From Platycnemis pennipes (lineage: Eukaryota; Arthropoda; Insecta; Odonata; Platycnemididae), in contig OW121858.1 of assembly GCA_933228895.1 (NCBI GenBank), forward strand, positions 32,821,859-32,885,858: 64,000 nucleotides of DNA, in the 5' to 3' direction. Within the stretch, counting starts at the first letter, position 1, and every line of letters starts with the position of its first letter. The position numbers and the translations under genes were made by a program. The notes under the pieces are model-generated. The model made no database searches, was not told the origin of the DNA, and was given only the letters and a program-made list of their open reading frames with translations. This document shows, in pieces, positions 31,514 to 42,254 of this stretch.

Positions 31514-32549
31514 CTCGCATCAACATATCCTTGAGCTCCCGTACTTTTCCCGCTACATCGGAGAATCTCCGCCGCTCCTGCTCCCAATCTTCTTTTTCCT
31601 TGCGGAACTTGGGCTCCATTGCCGCAATTATTTCTGTCTTCTCCTCGACGACTTTCCTGAGCTCGTCTCGCTCTCTTACAGCATCGTCGAAGGAGACGCC
31701 ACCGCGTACACACCCGCATCGAGCGCCGGCCACCTTCTTCTTCCCCCCATCCAGAATCTCGCGATCCCTGTCTTTGGAAGCAACTATAATTTTCCGTCTC
31801 TGAGCCGCTCTCCCCTGACATTTTTCTTTCACAGGGTCCAAGAACGGCGCCTCGGCTTCAACCTTCGACAAATTTCTCTTAGGGACCGACACTTGCTTCC
31901 CTGAAATCTTCGCTCTCAGAGCCTCTCCGGTCGCTATAAAATAAAATAATCACGTCATTGAGGAAATGCTTTCTCACTTGGACTGGCAGAAATCATTAAG
32001 CAAAGCTTTCTAAAGTTAACATAGTGCAAGTTAATGAATCAAAATGGCTCGCATTGGACATGCCTTATTCCCCACTACATGCAACGATTAAGTCACCAGC
32101 ATTTAAGTTTCTTGGGCTACAAGTATGGATTGCATCACAATCACTAAGCATTGAAATTAAACAAATTAAAAATTTTAACTTTTGAGCATGCCTGTAAACC
32201 TCTCGTAATTGCGCGACCCCGACCAGTTGTCCATTTACAAAACTTCCTCGGAAGGGACACATTTCCGGGAAAACGCACAAAAACAGTAGCCCTTGTTCAG
32301 ATGTGGAATAGGCAACTGAGAAGCAGATTTCGTTCAGAAAAAATAAGGAAAAACCATCTTCGCATACTTACGAGCAAACTGTAGAACATGTACTGAATAC
32401 ATTTCTTTTCTGCCGTTGTCGGTGAACCTCTCCGTTTCGTAAAGAAATACTTTCTCTTTTTTCCAGTTTTCTTCCTGGAAGGCTGGTAATTCCTCTAGAT
32501 TAATTATTTCCCTCTTCCCGTCCATTAAGTACCTGATTTGGCCGTACAT
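31514..32549 (-). CDS. Second coiled-coil protein gene, first two exons
   Basis: Exon 1 (32549-32372) begins MYGQIRYLMDGKREI and ends LQFA at a GTAAGT donor. Exon 2 (31933-31514) follows a TTTTATAG acceptor and ends at GAG/GTAAA. One base plus two bases complete a codon at the junction, so the splice is in phase. The N-module (about 60 residues) is followed by a basic segment and a charged coiled coil (DDAVRERDELRKVVEEKTE and FRKEKEDWEQERRRF). This resembles arthropod BEN-domain-type proteins, which have a YxxVRYxxDG-like start, but no BEN domain is visible. Continuation exons would lie left of 31514, where I fragment G and the 22-bp satellite now sit. A partial exon-2 copy lies at 34423-34539. 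Confidence 0.65.
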
Positions 32550-32626
32550 CTTCAATATCTTTAATGGCAGTTTCCACTAAGCAGCACACACAACCGCTCG
32601 CGCACAAGGTCCAAATAGAAGTGAAG

Positions 32627-32652
32627 GAAAATGGCGGACGAAGCGCATGCGC
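32627..32652. promoter_or_regulatory. Candidate promoter with YY1 and NRF1 sites
   Basis: AAAATGGCGGAC (YY1-type) is followed at once by the palindrome GCGCATGCGC at 32643-32652 (NRF1-type). The pair lies about 80-100 bp upstream of the minus-strand start codon at 32549 and could also serve the plus-strand EnSpm-like exons. Site identity is by consensus only. Confidence 0.45.
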
Positions 32653-33083
32653 AATCGATAGGATTCCCACACTGAACAAGTGAAGGTCGATGTTCGCTAC
32701 TTCAAATTCAGTCAATGGAGGACTTCCTGTGGACCATTCTATCTTCTTTACGACCGTACTGTGGACATATTTTTTCTTATCCTTGGTGGTCCATCTAAGC
32801 TTGTCATAGCAATGCCATATAGCGTTGGCTGTGTGGAGAGGAGGTGGCCAGGAGTACTCACCATCGTTGGACAAGAAGAAGAGTCGACGCTGAGGAAGAA
32901 TACTCAGGACGTCCCACCAATGATCAGGTGATAATTCATAACCCCTTCTTCATGTATCCACTGTTCTCCCTAAATAAGTTCGGTAAATGCAATAAATGCT
33001 GTATTGATTACTCCTTTTAATGAGTATAGTGTTCAAGTGGTTGGTGAGAAGTTGTAATTGTTGTACGTTCCCTGATTAAATAG

Positions 33084-33830
33084 ACTGAAGATGATCCTGC
33101 CCCTCCTTGTACTGCAACGGGTTCTAGCAATGAGTCTGGCGACTATGACGAGTTTCCTTGGACAGAGTTACGCGACGAACGTCATGCTAATGATCAGGTG
33201 ATAATTCATAACCCCATCTTCATTTATCTACTGTGCTCCCTAAATTAGTTTGGGAAATGCAATAATTAATCCTTTTAATGTGTCTTATGTTCAAGTTATT
33301 GGTGAGAAGTTGTAATTTTTATACTTTCCCTAATAAAATAGATTGAAAATGGAGATCCTGCCCCTTCTTGTACTGCAATGGGTAGCAGTGAGTCGGTTGA
33401 CGATGACGAGTTGCACTTCACATGTTTACGCGACGAACCGTCATCGTGCAATGTTGACAGCGAAGGACATGAAAGTGTGTACTGCCCCACTCCCGGAGAG
33501 GAGCAGTGTTTTCGTAATGCCATAGGGGAAGGATCAGCAGCTCTCAGCGAAGTGCTCTGTAAATGCACCCGAGTCACTCAAGGAGAGGCCCTTGTTATGT
33601 GCTTGGCGCTTGGAATACGCCATTCTCTCACGTGGACGGCTATCTCTGATATTCTTCAGTTGGTAAATAGACTGTGGGGTAAGAATGTCCTGCCGTCCTC
33701 AAAGTACTTGTTTATGAAATACATGGAGGTGGGCAAGGAGAATTGTAAGTACCACATACACTGCCCACTATGTGAGAGGTATCTTGGTGTACGGACTGGA
33801 TTTAAGGATGAAATTGAATGTAAATGAGGC
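33084..33830 (+). pseudogene. EnSpm/CACTA-like transposase N-terminal exons
   Basis: Exon A (33084-33197) has an AAATAG acceptor and a CAG/GTGATAA donor. Exon B starts after AAAATAG near 33345 and is open to the stop at 33827. Both begin with an acidic segment followed by PAP(P/S)CTA, and exon B continues with the family's helical block (ALVMCLALGIRHSLTWTAI, then ISDILQLVNRLWG) and a zinc-ribbon-like CKYHIHCPLCERYLG. This matches the N-terminal region of animal EnSpm-type transposases. Exon A and its introns are a 270-bp tandem duplicate of the start of exon B. No catalytic region follows. Confidence 0.55.
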
Positions 33831-33839
33831 AAAGTAGTT

Positions 33840-34422
33840 TCTATGCAATCTCTGTCATCTAATTTATATCTGTTCAATTTGGGTCCCAGGTTAAAGGTCT
33901 CCTCAGCGATGAGAATCTTGTCAGCATGTTGGACTATCGACATAATAGGGAAAAAGTAAGGTCTGATGCATTAGAGGACATTTACGATGGCTTGGTTTAT
34001 AAAAGTTAAAGTCAACCAGGTGGAATTTTGTGGCATAGGACTAATGTCTTACTGCTCCAATACTGATGGCATACCAATTGGGAAGTCATGTATTCAAAAT
34101 GTGGCCAATATACGTCATGATTAATGAACTTCCACCCAATCTACTATTTACATGAATTATATGAAATGGCAACAAGTTGTACATTTTGGGCCCTAGATAC
34201 ACAAATGATCTTTTGTACATAGAAATGTTGGGTTTGGTATACCTTATAAAGTGTTTGTCTCTTGTATTATCCTTTAAATTGCCATTTATAATAGGTTTGG
34301 ATGAACTGGATGCAATTGCCTTTTCTGAAAAAATATTAAAGGAAACAACGTCAGAGAGACCATTAAATAGTGCAATCACGAAGTGCTCTCAAATTGTATA
34401 ATCAGCACAGAAGGAATTTCAC
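33840..34422. other. No gene recognised
   Basis: AT-rich, with short ORFs only. The last 80 bp (from about 34345) are homologous to the intron next to exon 2 of the gene at 31514-32549 (compare 31440-31513). Confidence 0.4.
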
Positions 34423-34539
34423 CTCGCATCAACACATCCTTGAGCTCCCGCTACATCCGACAACCTCCGTTGCTTCTCCTCACAAACTTCTTTTTGCGTA
34501 CGGAACTTGGCCTCCATTGCCGCAATCATTTCTCTCTTA
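34423..34539 (-). pseudogene. Partial duplicate of coiled-coil gene exon 2, cut by element F
   Basis: The minus strand reads REMIAAMEAKFRTQKE and then LSDVAG, close to exon 2 of the gene at 31514-32549. A 10-nt deletion after AGCTCCCG shifts the frame before the conserved donor (GAG/GTGAAA at 34423). Homology to exon 2 ends abruptly at 34539, where I-element F begins. Confidence 0.7.
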
Positions 34540-34610
34540 CCCCCTGCGGGTAGGGGGATTGAGAATACTCCCGCAGTATCCCTGCTTGTCGTAAGAGGCG
34601 ATTAAAAGGG
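34540..34610 (+). other. 5'-terminal structured module of I-element F
   Basis: Same module, one change (GCGATTAAAA for GCGACTAAAA) that removes the closing G-C pair of the second hairpin. It is much better preserved than the ORFs of F. Confidence 0.7.
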
Positions 34611-35010
34611 CGGGGAGATAACCCCGAAAACAAACCCCGTGCCAGCAAGGGTTGAGCCCGGACAGTCTTGTGGGTCAACTGTCTGTGTGCGGCCACACCA
34701 CCAGGCCTGCGATCCACCCGCATGTTTGCCGTGTGCGGAGACCCGTAAGGAGGAGAAGGGGATCCTGGAGGGTGAGGTCCGTTGTTCCCAGCCGGGTGTC
34801 GGATGCGCGGTATGGACTGGGGGCCAATACCCCTCTTTGGCCCCGGATTCGCTGTAAACGGGCGGCCGGGAGCTAGCCACTCCCGGTCAATCGGCTTCCG
34901 TGGCGTATTGCTTAACGGTGGCGAGTGCCAGGGAGATGGGGGTCTGCGTAGGGCGGTCGGAGTTGTACGGGTTTGGTGGGCCCGTGCATTAACCTTCCGT
35001 CAGGCGCAAT

Positions 35011-36430
35011 ATTTGAACTGCTGAGTTCAGGCGCAATGTGCTTGATGGGCACACATGCGAAAAGAACAGAATTAACTCTTAACTTGGCTCAGTGATGCAA
35101 CTTTAAAGTTTTAAGTACCATTATTAGTGTTACCTCACCCCAATGATGTCTTACGTGCTACGCATCGACCCCTTTACACGCCGTCATACGGCCCCGAACC
35201 GATCCAGGTAGGTGTGTTTTAACGTGCTATTTAGGCTATTAAATATTATTACATGCAATGTATTTTTGCATGTGAATTCTGTAAGATGAGTGTTCTTTAT
35301 TATGCTAAGTCCTTTTGCTTATTATGCTATTATTTTGCTTTATTATGCTAAATAATCCGCCACTGATCTGTCGGCATAAATACTTTCTTACATCAGCGCC
35401 TGCCTTATCCATGACTCTAGGAGGGAAGTGCGTCATCTCGACTTCGAATGAATACCATATCAAGTTTCGAGGCGAGAGAGATAGAGAGAGAAGTGATAGT
35501 TTTACTTCCTCTAGCTTAATCTTTTCCAGTTACCTCGCCGACCGTGCGCCACAATTTATTTGGGATTTACTTTCAAATTCTAGAGGCAAAGTCAAGGCAA
35601 TAAGAGTCAAAGGCTCAAACGCTCCCTCGCTGGATAGTTATAACGAAAGCCCTGAGTGGAAATGAGTATCTTGACAAACTAATGGAGAGAAGAATAATGA
35701 TAACTCTTTTTCAAGGGTTGCCTTGGATGGTCCTGTAGTAGGAATCAGCATGAGGAGCGTTGTGATTCCATCACAACCTTTCTTTTTGATTTTGATATTT
35801 CTCGGCAGCTCAGCTATCCCTTGGCTTGCCGTTCAAATAACTTGAGGTGGTGGAATGTTGTCATAGCCTGAGCTGAGTGATTCATGTGCGGGTGAACCTT
35901 TGAGGGGGTGAATACCCTGATAGAGGAGGATGCGCCTGAGGCGGCAGGAGTGGGGGAGAAAAAAATGCCCTTCCAGTGACCACTTGAGTCCACCAAGTGA
36001 GACCAAATGTCTCAAGCAATAGAAAGTAACACACTAATATCGTGAGAAGTGATTCCTCAGAGAAATTTGGCTGTGAGGTGGTCCAAGCAGGGCAGATGGG
36101 TCTTGTTTTGAAGAGTCCAATGAAAGAAATGGGTTGGGGTCACGAGGGTTCAATAAGGAGGCGGAATCACATAAGAGAGAAGGAAGAAGAAGGCAGTCTT
36201 TGAATTGTGCAAGTGTGGGAGTCCTCCAGCGGCTGGGTTAAGACCCAATTAAATATCCTCCGGGTTAAGGACTAAATAAAAATACAACCGTTTCGGAAAA
36301 AAATGTATTTTACATAAAAATAGACAAAACACTTTTACAAAATTTATGATCATCTGTCTAGTACCACAGGCATAGGAAATGAAGTAATACATTACTGGAA
36401 ATACTTTTATAAGGTTCACAGTGTATCCAT
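35011..36430. other. piggyBac interior, 3' of its transposase; no gene
   Basis: About 1.4 kb between the left terminal repeat and the transposase stop. The ORFs at 35315-35665 and 35814-36015 show no recognised domain. Confidence 0.45.
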
Positions 36431-36551
36431 TCATTCATCGTGGGAGAGGGGATCAGTATCTTCTCCAGTAAGGCACCGATTGCAAATCATATGTGCATGG
36501 GATAAGCATATGGGATTTTGGCATTTCTTACATTCATAATTTGTCAACCTT

Positions 36552-36565
36552 CTCAAACCAGTTTC
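36552..36565 (+). repeat. Target-site duplication of element E, left copy
   Basis: CTCAAACCAGTTTC, repeated exactly at 42241-42254. It is part of the piggyBac transposase coding sequence. Confidence 0.9.
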
Positions 36566-36566
36566 G

Positions 36567-36637
36567 CCCCCTGCGGGTAGGGGGATTGAGAATACTCCCG
36601 CAGTATCCCTGCTTGTCGTAAGAGGCGACTAAAAGGG
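36567..36637 (+). other. 5'-terminal structured module of I-element E
   Basis: Identical over its 68-nt core to those of B and C. Preceded by an extra G that is not part of the target duplication. Confidence 0.7.
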
Positions 36638-37154
36638 CGGGGAGATAACCCCGATAACAAACCCCGTGCCAGCAAGGGTTGAGCCCGGACAGTGTTGTGG
36701 GTCAACTGTCTGTGTGCGGCCACACCACCTGGCTTGCGATCCACCCGCATGTTTGCCGTGTGCGGAGACCCGTAAGGAGGAGAAGGGGATCCTGGAGGGT
36801 GAGGTCCGTGGTTCCCAGCCGGGTGTCGGATGCCCGGTATGGACTACGGGCCAATACCCCTCTTTGGCCCCGGATTCACTGTAAACGGGCGGCCGGGAGC
36901 TAGCCACTCCCGGTCAATCGGCTTCCGATACGTTCGGTGGCGAGTGCCAGGGAGGTGGGGGTCTGCGTAGGGCGGTCGGAGATGTACGGGTTTGGTGGGC
37001 CCGTGCATCGAAGATCCAACCCGAAACAGGCAACCACCTCTAGGGTGCTATATCCCTCGGGGAGCCCTGACGACCGCACCGGTTTGCGGTGCGGCGTCCC
37101 GAATATGTGGCTCCGTGGTGGGTGGGGAGCTCGGGGGAAGAATCTATTATTGGC

Positions 37155-38324
37155 ATGGAGGTTAAAAACCAACCACCAACAAAAAAATCCCGCCCGGATA
37201 CGGGTGGGGGAGATACTGTTTCGTCCGCCTCTAGGCGGTTTTTGGTGATGAAGTGTTTAAAAGAAGGGGAGACACTTAAGCGAGTGTCCCCCTTTCTCAT
37301 TCGAAAAGTACTGTCGGCTGCAGTGCCTGGGGATCTAAGGTCTGCAAAAAAGCTGCGAGATGGAACTCTACTGATAGAAACGGCAACTCCGCAGCAAAGT
37401 GACAAGCTACTGTCCATGAAAAGTCTCCATGACATTCCAGTAATGGTAGAGGTACACCGCACCCTCAACACCAGTCGGGGAGTAATCTCCCATTACGACC
37501 TGCTGTACGTTGAAGTCGACGAGATCAAGAGAGAGATGGCTTCTCAGGGAGTAAGTGATGCTCGTCGACTTACAACGAAGCGCGACGGCGAAGTAGTTAA
37601 CACTACCTTGGTCGTGTTAACGTTTGCACGTGACAGTCTCCCCGACAAGGTTTTCGTCGGGTATGAATCGGTACCAGTGCGGCCATTCATACCGGCGCCC
37701 ATGCGCTGCTTCCAGTGCCAGCGCTTCGGCCACATCGCAACGCGATGTGAGGGCAAGGCCACCTGCCCGCGCTGCGGCCTGGAGGAGCATGAGGGTGCGG
37801 AATGTACCAAAGACCCACGCTGCGTGAACTGCGAGGGTACGCATCCAGCGTATTCTCGCAAGTGTCCGAAAATGGTAGAAGAGCGAAAGGTCATGGAGAT
37901 AAAGACAGTGGAGAAAGTAACTTACTTTGAGGCACGGAAAAGGTTCAGGGCCCTTGTAGCACCGACCTTTTCTAGATCCTTTGCGTCCGTGGCAACAGTA
38001 AAGAAAACCACCCAAGGAACTCAGACCGATAGGAACATTAATAATACGACAGCTGAACTGAAGGAAGTAGCCAAGCCGGCTAAGGCAATAAATCCGGCAC
38101 AAAAACAAAAATCCACCATCAATGCGAATGGTTCCCCAAACAAGAACCAAGCAAAAAGCACCACCGTGGTCGCGCTGAAACAGCGCGAAAAGACGCCATC
38201 CCCCGGCCCCAGCGGACTAGCCAAGCTAGTGCCACAGGAGTCGATGGAGGAGGACGACAGTCCCTCAGAGACTGAAGTCCTCCTCGCCAGACAAAAGGGG
38301 AAGAAGCACCGTATTCGGCGCTGA
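37155..38324 (+). CDS. I-element E ORF1 (gag-like nucleic-acid-binding protein)
   Basis: Intact, 389 residues from the conserved Met (MEVKNQPPTKKSRPD). It has the RRM-like region with KSAKKLRDGTLLIE and HRTLNTSRGVISHYD, then CFQCQRFGHIATRC, CPRCGLEEHEGAEC and CVNCEGTHPAYSRKC knuckles, and a Lys/Asn-rich tail ending GKKHRIRR. It binds element RNA in the RNP. A 44-nt spacer separates it from ORF2, the same arrangement as in D. Its sequence is closer to that of F than to B or C in the middle and tail. Confidence 0.92.
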   Translation: MEVKNQPPTKKSRPDTGGGDTVSSASRRFLVMKCLKEGETLKRVSPFLIRKVLSAAVPGDLRSAKKLRDGTLLIETATPQQSDKLLSMKSLHDIPVMVEVHRTLNTSRGVISHYDLLYVEVDEIKREMASQGVSDARRLTTKRDGEVVNTTLVVLTFARDSLPDKVFVGYESVPVRPFIPAPMRCFQCQRFGHIATRCEGKATCPRCGLEEHEGAECTKDPRCVNCEGTHPAYSRKCPKMVEERKVMEIKTVEKVTYFEARKRFRALVAPTFSRSFASVATVKKTTQGTQTDRNINNTTAELKEVAKPAKAINPAQKQKSTINANGSPNKNQAKSTTVVALKQREKTPSPGPSGLAKLVPQESMEEDDSPSETEVLLARQKGKKHRIRR

Positions 38325-38368
38325 TTCTTTTAATTTTTACTTTATTTATTTATTTATTTAATATAATT

Positions 38369-41300
38369 ATGGCTTTTATATTACAGTGGAACTGTAATGG
38401 TTTTTATCGACATAAGGAGGAGCTTGCAATTTTAATCCGTGATTTTAACCCCTCGTTTATATGTCTCCAAGAGACGCATTTTAAAGCATCGGACAAAGGT
38501 GAATTAAAAGGGTATAATGTTGAAAGGTTCGATGACCTCAGCGGCCAGAGAGCACATGGCGGAGTGGCGATTGCTGTCCGGGAGGCCCTTTACACCTCTC
38601 GAGTTCAGCTCGCTACTCCGTTTCAGGCTGTGGCCGTTTCCACTTACGCCCCTCAAAAACTTACCATATGCAACGTGTACCTACCGGAGGGTGCACCGGT
38701 GACTCGCAGCAACCTCGAATCACTTGTCCGACAGTTGCCAAGGCCCTTTATTTTATTGGGTGACTTTAACGCCCACGATCTCGTATGGGGAAGCTCTAGA
38801 GGCCAATGCACTAGGAGGGGACGGATTTTAGCCAGTTTTATTCTTGATTTTAACCTTTTTTTACTCAATAATGGGGAGAAAACACGTTTTAACGCTTTTA
38901 ATGGAGAGTACTCTGCAATAGACCTTTGTCTATCGTCAGGTAGTCTTTTTAACAAGTTGAACCTGTCCGTACACACGGATCTATGTGGGAGCGACCACTT
39001 ACCAATTTTAATTAAATACGAAGGAAATTTTAACTCCGATTTTATCAGACCGGGGAATTGGGTTGTCCGTAAAGCGGACTGGCATAGTTTTAAAAACGAT
39101 TTTTATTTCAAACACGATGAAAACCGTGACGCCACACACAACGTGGCAATTTTAACTAAGGGCTTGACTGATGCAGCAAATTGCAACGTGCCTCGTTCGG
39201 CGGGGAATCTCCAAAGACCAGCGGTTCCTTGGTGGAACGAAGAATGCGCTGAGGCCATACGCCAGCGGAAACGTGCTTTACGTGTATTCAACAAGTTCCC
39301 CACTGCAAATAACTTAGCCTCTTTCCGAAAATTGCGAGCAAGAGCTCGGCAAGTAGTGAGGGAGGCTAAGAAGGCCTCCTGGATCGAATTCGTTTCGAAT
39401 ATTAACCATCGTACACCACTTGCACAGGCGTGGAATAAGGTGAGGAGTATTTCTGGTTCTCGCCAGGAGTACGGCGTCTCATGCCTTAATGTGAATGGCC
39501 ACGTCGTGAGTCAACCTCGCGACATCGCCGAACTTTTTGGTAAGTCACTAGCCTGCACAAGCAGTGACGGGAATTACTCGAAAGTATTCCTGGCTACCAA
39601 GGAACGCTTCCAGAGAATCCCACTTAATTTTACTGAGACGTCTATGCCTGCAGAGTACAACGACCCGTTCTCCATGTGGGAACTTCGGTCAGCCATTTCG
39701 GATTCTAAGGATACCTCTCCGGGACTGGACGGTATACACAACGCTTTCCTTCGAAATGTTTCGGGGGAGGCGCTGTCGGAGATCCTAAAAACCTTCAACC
39801 AAATTTGGTTAGATGGTAGTTTTCCGCCAACCTGGGAGGAATCTGTAGTGGTTCCGGTCGTTAAGCAGGGAAAGGACAAAGTTGATCCTAATAATTATAG
39901 GCCAATCTCCTTAACCAGTTGCCTGTGCAAGGCGATGGAAAGAATGGTAAACCGGCGGCTCGTGTGGTGCTTGGAGCGACGGAACCTTCTATCCAATATC
40001 CAGTGTGGTTTTCGGCGAGGTAGATCGACAATCGATCACCTCGTCCGGAGTGACAATTTCATCCAGGAGGCCTTTCTTTTGCGTCAGCACGTCATCGGCG
40101 TCTTCTTCGATCTGGAGAAGGCGTACGACAGGGTCTGGCGCCAAAAAATTTTAATTCAATTGCATCGTTGGGGTTTTAGGGGCAATCTACCCATTTTTAT
40201 TAAGAATTTTTTAACACACCGAGTTTTTAGAGTAAGGATAGGTAAACACCTATCAAAGAAATTCACGATGGAAAATGGAGTGCCACAGGGCTCAGTCCTC
40301 AGCGTGGCGTTGTTCGCCATTGCGATCAACGACGCCAGTGAGTGCATCAAGGGACCTGTTATGGGATCTTTGTTTGTCGACGACCTGGCTATTTTCTGCC
40401 GGTCGTCCAAACTAGCTACCGCTGCTAGGCAAATCCAGCTTTGCCTAAACAAACTTGATGAATGGTCCAAACGGAACGGCTTCCGTTTCTCAGCGGAGAA
40501 AACAAAATGCATCCATTTTCATCGGAAAAGAGGGTACCATATACTTCCTGAGCTACGACTCGGTGACAGACTTCTTCCGTATGCTGATTCTGTTCGTTTT
40601 CTCGGGATGGTGTTGGATTCAAGGCTTAATTGGAAAGAGCACATCCGAGTTTTAAAAGATAAATGTTTTAAAGTTTTAAATATCCTAAGGGTTTTATCAA
40701 ATTCGACTTGGGGTGCAGATCGCACCACCATGCTTTTATTTTATAGAGCAATGGTGCGCTCCAAGTTAGATTACGGATGTTTCGTGTACGCCTCAGGCCG
40801 CGACAGCTACTTAAAACCTTTGTCCACGGTTCACAATGCGGGGATTCGTCTGGCAACAGGGGCGTTCAGGACGTCTCCCGTCGTGAGTTTGTATTCAGAA
40901 GCCGGGGAGCCCCCTTTGTCAACACGGAGAACCATCCTTATGAGTAATTATGTAGCAAAGATTTTATCAATGAGGACGCACCCTTGTTTTAATATAATTT
41001 TTAGCCCCAGGTTTTTAAACCTTTTTAACACACGGACAAGGGCTACTAAACCCTTAAGCATTCGTTTTAAAGATTTTATTGATGGCACCGACGCTACACT
41101 TCCAGAAGTGTATGACTCTGGGTATTCGGGCCACCCACCGTGGCGGGTACCGCCCCCGAAATGTAGCTATTTGTTGCAAAGAGGCCAGAAATGTACCAGT
41201 ACATCTGAAGAGTACCAGCAGATGTTTAGGGAGGCACTTCACTGCAACTCCGACTTCATCCCCGTGTTTACGGATGGATCGAAGTCGGAGTCAGCGTGCG

Positions 41301-42070
41301 CGTGTGCAGTTTTCTCGTCCCACCACGGATTTATAAAGGCGAGGCTTAGCCCATTGTGTAGTGTCTACACGGCTGAGCTCTAAGCCATAAGGATGGCTCT
41401 GGGTGGGATTAAAAACAATAACAGCGCCTACATGGTCTGCAGTGACTCAATGAGCGCGCTGCAGGCCATATCCGGCTACTCTCCCATGCACCCAATCGTC
41501 CAGGAGATACAATCCACCCTTATATCTCTTTTTAAAAAGGGCGTAAAAGTTCGTTTTCTGTGGGTACCTGGCCATATGGGAATAGCTGGTAATGAAAAAG
41601 CCGACCGGGCTGCGAAAGACGCGCTGAAGCTGGAAAACATAACATCTTCATTGGTACCCGCGTGCGATCTGATGGTCACTTTGAGAAATGCTGCTTTGAA
41701 TCAGTGGTCGGAGATCTGGCGCTCTCAGGTGGGGAATAAACTCCGCAGCATCAAGGAATGCATATCAGGTTGGCCCACTTCGGTTGGGAGGACTCGCAGG
41801 GAGGAAGTGGTGATTGCACGGTTGAGGATAGGGCACACTGCCCTAACACACTCTTTCCTCTTTACAGAGGAAAAGATTCCCTCCCGGTGCGATCGCTGCC
41901 AATCTCCCATGACTGTGAGACATCTCCTGACTGAGTGTGATATGCACCGTGCTTCAAGGGAAAGGCTGGGCGTCAGGGGTGACTTAAAACAGGTTCTGGG
42001 AGATGACCCTGAGCGAATCAACGTTGTCATCCAGTTTCTCAAAGAAACCGGTTTTTTCAATAAGATTTAA
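38369..42070 (+). pseudogene. I-element E ORF2 with single stop in RNase H
   Basis: The first 1004 residues are open and include complete endonuclease (LQETHF, GDFNAHD, GSDHLP) and RT (FFDLEKAYD, GVPQGS, LFVDD) motifs. RNase H starts with VFTDGS and reaches the catalytic Glu of YTAEL, then a TAA at 41381-41383 replaces the following leucine codon. The same frame stays open from there to 42070 with CSDSMSAL, NEKAD and the CDRCQSPMTVRHLLTEC knuckle. As it stands it encodes an EN-RT protein lacking RNase H and the zinc knuckle. A single substitution or sequencing error would explain the stop. Confidence 0.92.
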
Positions 42071-42181
42071 TTACATTGAATAGAAATACCTAGTATGTAA
42101 TATTTCATCTTCATTCGATCTATTTATTGATTTTACATTTGTTATTTATCTTTTCCATTGTTTTAACCCATTATTAGCCGA

Positions 42182-42211
42182 GGTGCGAATGACCCTCGCT
42201 GTCGAAGCACC
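42182..42211 (+). other. 3'-terminal hairpin of I-element E
   Basis: GGTGC/GCACC stem with the AATGACC and GTCGA words, followed by CCCAAAAAC and the tail. Confidence 0.6.
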
Positions 42212-42240
42212 CCCAAAAACAAATTCTACTTCTACTTCTA

Positions 42241-42254
42241 CTCAAACCAGTTTC
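42241..42254 (+). repeat. Target-site duplication of element E, right copy
   Basis: Exact repeat of 36552-36565. The piggyBac transposase frame continues on the minus strand from here. Confidence 0.9.

Larger units (their letters stand above)
36566..42240 (+). mobile_element. I-clade retrotransposon E, full length, one nonsense codon
   Basis: A 5675-bp insertion in the piggyBac transposase, with a perfect 14-bp target duplication. It starts with a G and five C's like element D. ORF1 at 37155-38324 is intact. ORF2 starts at 38369 and is open except for a TAA at 41381-41383. The 3' hairpin is at 42182-42211 and the tail is (TTCTAC)-like. The good preservation of E compared with the ruined piggyBac around it shows that E arrived late. 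Confidence 0.93.

Noticed and set aside
31531..31803. Plus-strand ORF of 90 codons
   Set aside because: Antisense shadow of the coiled-coil exon 31514-31933.
37089..37154. Upstream ATG (MRRPE...) as ORF1 start in D, E and F
   Set aside because: In B and C this stretch is in a different frame; only the later Met is shared by all copies.
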